The notes under the pieces: model-generated
Told to the model about the DNA's origin: nothing
The model's database searches: none
Seen by the model: only the letters and a program-made list of their open reading frames with translations
Made by a program: the position numbers and the translations under genes
Shown here: piece by piece, positions 4,911 through 8,770 of the stretch
How positions within the stretch are numbered: position 1 is the stretch's first letter
Layout: every line of letters starts with the position of its first letter
Assembly (NCBI GenBank): GCA_041484845.1
Contig: JBGPIK010000297.1
Location: 1-8,770, forward strand
Direction: 5' to 3'
Source of the DNA: JBGPIK01 sp041484845
GTDB lineage: Bacteria; Desulfobacterota; Binatia; UBA9968
Length of the DNA stretch: 8,770 nt

Positions 4911-5942
4911 GTGAAACTCGAATTCTTCAAACGCCCCGCGTCGGAGCAGGCCCTGATCATCCGGGAGACGGCGGCGCGGCGAGGCTTGCTGCCCGTGATG
5001 GTGGAGAAGGATTTCTGGGTTTCGTGGACGCTGGCGGTGCTGTTCGCGCATCCGGAGTTCGGCGGGCAACTGGTCTTCAAAGGTGGCACGTCGTTGTCGA
5101 AAGTGTTCGGCGTGATCGAACGCTTCTCCGAGGATATTGACTTGTCGGTCAGCCCGGCGTTCCTGGGCATCAGCGAGGAATCAGTGGAACGCGCCGCCAG
5201 CCGGAACAAGCGCACAGAGCGGATGCAAGACCTGGAAGCGGCGTGCATCGCGCGTGTGCGTGATCGGTTCGTGCCGGAGTTGGAGAGGATCTCCCGTGAA
5301 GTACTTGGCGAACCTCCGGGCGGCACTGCATGGATGGAATTCCAGGTGGATGCCAGCACCCATTCGCCGGTGGTGATGTTTTATTATCCATCCAACGAAT
5401 CCACCGGATTCGAATACCTGGGGCGCCTCGTGAAGATGGAGTTCGGATCGTTGACGGACCAAAGACCGGTGGGAACCCACGCGATCCGGCCGTGGGTGGC
5501 GGAGGAATTCCCGAAGCAGCTGGAAGATTTCCGCTGCGAAGTGGTAGCCTTAGAACTGGAGCGGACCTTCTGGGAAAAGGCCACCATTCTGCACGCGGAA
5601 CATCATCGTGATTCGGCGAAACCCATCCGCGACCGTTTCTCGCGGCATTACTCCGACATGGCCGCGCTCGCCCGGCACGCTATTGCTGACCGCGCTCTGG
5701 CTCGCAAGGACTTGCGGCAACGTGTAGCGGATTGGAAGAGCCGGTTCTTTGCGGCAAGCTGGGCGCGCTATGACTTGGCCAAGCCCGGAACATTCTGTCT
5801 TGTGCCTCCGGAATTTCGGCTGGTTGAACTGGAGAAGGACTACCGTGCAATGCGGGATATGTTTCTGGTCGAGCCGCTGCCGTTTGAGAGCGTAGTGGAG
5901 TCAGTGCGCGGTCTGGAAAACCGCATCAATCAAATCGCATGA
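4911..5942 (+). CDS. abiEii: AbiEii-family nucleotidyltransferase toxin
   Basis: AbiEii toxins are nucleotidyltransferases of the DNA polymerase beta fold that stop growth of phage-infected cells. Related enzymes add nucleotides to tRNA acceptor ends; the substrate of this protein is unknown. The 343-aa product shows the family core: 'VEKDFWVSWTL' (31-41), 'LVFKGGTSLSKVFGVIERFSEDIDLSV' with the GGTSLSK loop (58-64) and the metal-binding pair D75-x-D77, 'VKMEFGS' (174-180), 'LERTFWEKATILHAEHH' with K223 (216-232), and 'RHYSDMAAL' with D249 (245-253). All expected catalytic positions appear intact. GTG 4911 follows a GGGAG. Its final ATGA is shared with the hsdR start, so toxin and restriction subunit are translationally coupled. 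That arrangement is unusual for an AbiE toxin, which is normally the last gene of a two-gene operon. Confidence 0.93.
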   Translation: MKLEFFKRPASEQALIIRETAARRGLLPVMVEKDFWVSWTLAVLFAHPEFGGQLVFKGGTSLSKVFGVIERFSEDIDLSVSPAFLGISEESVERAASRNKRTERMQDLEAACIARVRDRFVPELERISREVLGEPPGGTAWMEFQVDASTHSPVVMFYYPSNESTGFEYLGRLVKMEFGSLTDQRPVGTHAIRPWVAEEFPKQLEDFRCEVVALELERTFWEKATILHAEHHRDSAKPIRDRFSRHYSDMAALARHAIADRALARKDLRQRVADWKSRFFAASWARYDLAKPGTFCLVPPEFRLVELEKDYRAMRDMFLVEPLPFESVVESVRGLENRINQIA

Positions 5943-8770
5943 GCAACTTCGCCTTCCTCAAAGCCGAATGGCCCGACCTGCATAACGCGACAAGCAAGGC
6001 GGAGTCGCTGGTTCATCCGGACTCGCGGAGCTCGTGTTTTCACGCCCGCCGGGCCTTGGAACTCGCGGTTCATTGGCTTTACAAATATGACGCTGCTCTA
6101 AAGCTGCCCTATCAAGATCACCTGAGCGCTTTAATTCACGCGCCGACGTTTCGCAACGCCGTCGGCCCGGCGATTTTTGCCAAAATCAAAGTTGTCAAAG
6201 ACCTTGGCAATCTCGCCGTCCACAGCCACAAACCCGTGCGCCAATTCGACGCCCTGACAGCAGTTAAAGAGCTTTTTCACGTGATGTTCTGGCTCGCGCG
6301 TACATATGCGCGTGACGCGAAGCCAGCGGATGGTCTTTCATTCAACCCAGATTTACTTCCTAAGAGCAGCTCTGTCTCGCCGCAGACTCTGGAACAACTG
6401 CAGAATTTAGAGAGCCAGCTTCGGGAGCGCGATGAAAAACTGGCGGAGTTGCTCTCCGGCAGGAAAGCGCTCGATGACGAGCTCGAAAGGTTGCGGATCG
6501 AAGTTGCTGAGGCAAAGAAACAAAACGCGGTGCGACCGGACGACCACAACTATTCTGAGGCCGAAACCCGTGACTATTTTATCGATTTGTTGCTCAAGGA
6601 AGCTGGTTGGGCGCTCGCCAATCCGCAAGACCGCGAGTTTCCGGTTACAGGCATGCCCAACAATACAGGCGAAGGCTTTGTCGATTACGTGTTGTGGGGC
6701 GACGACGGCAAGCCGCTGGGAGTTGTCGAAGCCAAGCGCACGAAGCGGGACTCCCGTGTCGGACAACAGCAGGCGAAACTTTATGCCGACTGCCTGGAGA
6801 AGCAATTCGGCGAGCGGCCGGTGATTTTCTACTCGAACGGTTATGACCACTGGATCTGGGACGATGTGAATTATCCGCCGCGCGCGGTTCAAGGTTTCTA
6901 TAAAAAACCTGAGTTGGAACTGCTTATTCAACGGCGCGTGATGCGAAAGAGTCTTGGCGACGCGAAAATCGACGAGGCTATCGTTGAACGTTACTACCAG
7001 TCGCGGGCGATACGGCGAGTGGGCGAATCATTTGAGCGCGACTGTGATCGCAAGGCGCTACTGACTATGGCCACGGGCGCAGGAAAGACGCGTACGGTGA
7101 TCGCGCTATGCGACTTGCTGATGCGGTGCAATTGGGTGAAACGGGTGCTCTTTCTCGCTGACCGTGTCGCGCTGGTGAACCAGGCCGTCAATGCGTTCAA
7201 GAGACATCTTCCCGATGCCTCGCCTGTCAACCTCGTAACCGAGAAGGATAAAGAAGGCCGAGTCTTTGTTTCGACGGACCCGACTATGATGGGGCTCATC
7301 GAGGAATCACGCGATGGCCAGAGACGTTTCGGCGTCGGCCACTTTGACGTTGTCATTATCGATGAAGCCCATCGGTCGGTCTATCAAAAGTACGGGGCGA
7401 TCTTTGAGTATTTTGATTCTCTGCTGGTTGGGCTCACCGCAACACCGAAGGACGAAGTCGATCGAAATACCTATAGGTTGTTTGACCTTGAAGATGGAGT
7501 GCCGACCGACAATTACACTCTCGGTGAAGCGGTAAGGGACGGATTCCTCGTTCCGCCGAAAGCGGTTTCTGTGCCGCTCAGGTTCCAGCGGGAGGGAATT
7601 TCGTACAACGAGCTTTCGGATGAGGAAAAGGAGGAGTGGGATGCTTTGGATTGGAACGATGACGGCGCGGTGCCGAATCGCGTTGAAGCCGAGGCAGTCA
7701 ATCGATGGCTCTTCAACAAGGACACAGTGGACAAGGTGCTTGAGCACCTGATGACCCGCGGTCTCAAAGTGGAGGGCGGTGATCGCCTGGGCAAGACCAT
7801 CATCTTTGCTAAGAATCACCATCACGCTCAGTTCATAGCCGAGCGATTCAATATCAATTATCCGCATTTCAAGGGCGAGTTTGCTCGGGTGATCGACTTC
7901 GAGGCCGAATATGCTCAGAACCTGATCGATAACTTCTCTAATCCTACCAAAGATCCACACATCGCAATTTCGGTAGACATGCTCGATACGGGCATCGACG
8001 TCCTGGAGATCGTGAACCTCGTATTTTTCAAACTCGTGCGTTCGAAAACAAAATTCTGGCAGATGCTAGGGAGAGGAACGCGGCTGTGCCCGGATGTTTT
8101 TGGACCGGGCAAGGACAAAGAGTTTTTCTACGTCTTCGATTACTGTCAGAACCTGGAATTTTTCACTCAAGATCTGCCGACTACGGAAGGCAGCCTGGGT
8201 GAGTCTCTTGCCACGCGGTTATTCAAAGCTCGTCTTGAATTGATTGGCGCATTGGACGAGACGGTCGCGAAAGCCAAGGAGCAAGACGGCGCCGGAAAAG
8301 CTGAAGACGACGCGGCCGGTTATCATCTACACCTAACTGATGCTGAATTGAGAAAGGCCACGGCAGAAATGCTGCGCAACGAAGTGGCCGCGATGAACGT
8401 AAATAACTTTGTCGTGCGACCGAGACGCAGGCTCGTGGAGAAATACGCTGCTACCGAAGCATGGAACATTTTGGATACAGGCTCATACGCAGAGCTTGCT
8501 CATGAGGTGGCAGGACTGCCGACCGAGCTTGATGCAGAAGATGAAGAGGCGAAGCGTTTTGATCTACTGATTCTGAATCTCCAGCTCGCGATATTCCGGC
8601 AAGAGCCTGCATTTGCTCGACTGCGCGATCAGGTAAAGGGTATTGCAGGTCTGCTCCAGGATAAAGCCAGCATACCGATGATCCAGGCCGAGCTGCCGCT
8701 AATTCTGGAAATCCAAAGCGATGAATGGTGGCAGGGCGTTACGGTTCCAATGCTGGAAAACGTGAGAAAA
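5939..8770 (+). CDS. hsdR: Type I restriction-modification endonuclease/translocase subunit HsdR (3' end outside window)
   Basis: HsdR pulls DNA by ATP-driven translocation and cuts unmethylated DNA in the R2M2S complex. The frame is open from ATG 5939 to the last base, 944 codons without a stop. Domains in order: DUF4145-like helical domain (about 20-125, 'CFHARRALELAVHWLYKYD', 'KVVKDLGNLAVHS'); coiled coil (about 147-195, Glu/Leu/Lys-rich); endonuclease domain with D249 and E264-A-K266 after 'GFVDYVLW'; helicase motor with Walker A TGAGKT (379-384), DEAH (475-478), GLTATP (498-503), 'VDMLDTGIDV' (679-688) and QMLGRGTRL (708-716); and an EcoEI-type C-terminal helical region (about 780 onward). 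Every nuclease and motor motif is intact. Domain order resembles EcoKI/EcoEI-type subunits, so the missing end is probably short to moderate. No Shine-Dalgarno is evident; the ATGA overlap with abiEii implies coupling. It is separated from hsdM-hsdS by about 2.5 kb of inserted genes. Confidence 0.96.
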   Translation, partial: MSNFAFLKAEWPDLHNATSKAESLVHPDSRSSCFHARRALELAVHWLYKYDAALKLPYQDHLSALIHAPTFRNAVGPAIFAKIKVVKDLGNLAVHSHKPVRQFDALTAVKELFHVMFWLARTYARDAKPADGLSFNPDLLPKSSSVSPQTLEQLQNLESQLRERDEKLAELLSGRKALDDELERLRIEVAEAKKQNAVRPDDHNYSEAETRDYFIDLLLKEAGWALANPQDREFPVTGMPNNTGEGFVDYVLWGDDGKPLGVVEAKRTKRDSRVGQQQAKLYADCLEKQFGERPVIFYSNGYDHWIWDDVNYPPRAVQGFYKKPELELLIQRRVMRKSLGDAKIDEAIVERYYQSRAIRRVGESFERDCDRKALLTMATGAGKTRTVIALCDLLMRCNWVKRVLFLADRVALVNQAVNAFKRHLPDASPVNLVTEKDKEGRVFVSTDPTMMGLIEESRDGQRRFGVGHFDVVIIDEAHRSVYQKYGAIFEYFDSLLVGLTATPKDEVDRNTYRLFDLEDGVPTDNYTLGEAVRDGFLVPPKAVSVPLRFQREGISYNELSDEEKEEWDALDWNDDGAVPNRVEAEAVNRWLFNKDTVDKVLEHLMTRGLKVEGGDRLGKTIIFAKNHHHAQFIAERFNINYPHFKGEFARVIDFEAEYAQNLIDNFSNPTKDPHIAISVDMLDTGIDVLEIVNLVFFKLVRSKTKFWQMLGRGTRLCPDVFGPGKDKEFFYVFDYCQNLEFFTQDLPTTEGSLGESLATRLFKARLELIGALDETVAKAKEQDGAGKAEDDAAGYHLHLTDAELRKATAEMLRNEVAAMNVNNFVVRPRRRLVEKYAATEAWNILDTGSYAELAHEVAGLPTELDAEDEEAKRFDLLILNLQLAIFRQEPAFARLRDQVKGIAGLLQDKASIPMIQAELPLILEIQSDEWWQGVTVPMLENVRK

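Noticed and set aside
4472..5359. 295-codon minus-strand ORF opposite abiEi and abiEii
   Set aside because: Ser/Arg/Cys-rich composition with no domain pattern; it is the complement of two well-recognised genes.
1..8770. CRISPR arrays, tRNA or rRNA genes, insertion sequences, integrase or attachment sites
   Set aside because: None seen: no regularly spaced direct repeats, no cloverleaf-like segments noticed, and no transposase or integrase reading frame. The repeats present are short hairpins without coding capacity.

Overview
The window is bacterial DNA: dense, same-strand genes with short overlaps, ATG/GTG starts preceded by Shine-Dalgarno-like sequences, and GC-rich third codon positions. 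Dispersed hairpin repeats of a kind common in proteobacteria and other Gram-negative genomes occur in two places. I cannot name the species. Apart from the tail of a solute-binding protein gene at the left edge, everything is an anti-phage defence locus read left to right.

Layout. (1) 1-310: 3' end of an ABC-transporter substrate-binding protein gene (NMT1/SsuA-like). (2) 311-499: non-coding, with a good sigma70-type promoter at 429-458. (3) 500-631: a 43-codon ORF that looks like the first ~20 residues of a second HsdR, cut off and running into hsdM. (4) 618-2294 hsdM and 2291-3406 hsdS: methyltransferase and specificity subunits of a type I restriction-modification system, joined by a GTGA overlap. 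hsdM carries in-frame copies of two unrelated repeat families. (5) 3407-3601: non-coding, with another pair of one of these repeats. (6) 3602-4159: an unrecognised 185-aa gene. (7) 4156-4308: a small ORF containing a diverged second copy of the HsdS C-terminus. (8) 4257-4288: a perfect 12-bp inverted repeat, probably the AbiEi operator. (9) about 4308-4907 abiEi and 4911-5942 abiEii: a type IV (AbiE) toxin-antitoxin pair. (10) 5939-8770: hsdR, the restriction/translocase subunit, overlapping abiEii by ATGA and running off the right edge (944 codons present).

How the genes fit together. HsdM and HsdS form the modification enzyme, and with HsdR the restriction enzyme. The modification genes follow the upstream promoter. 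HsdR lies behind the toxin-antitoxin pair and is translationally coupled to the toxin gene. If the palindrome is an AbiEi-repressed promoter, restriction and toxin would share a switch separate from modification. That is inference, but the layout suggests it directly. The partial HsdR start, the duplicated HsdS tail and the repeats show that the locus has been rearranged several times by recombination.
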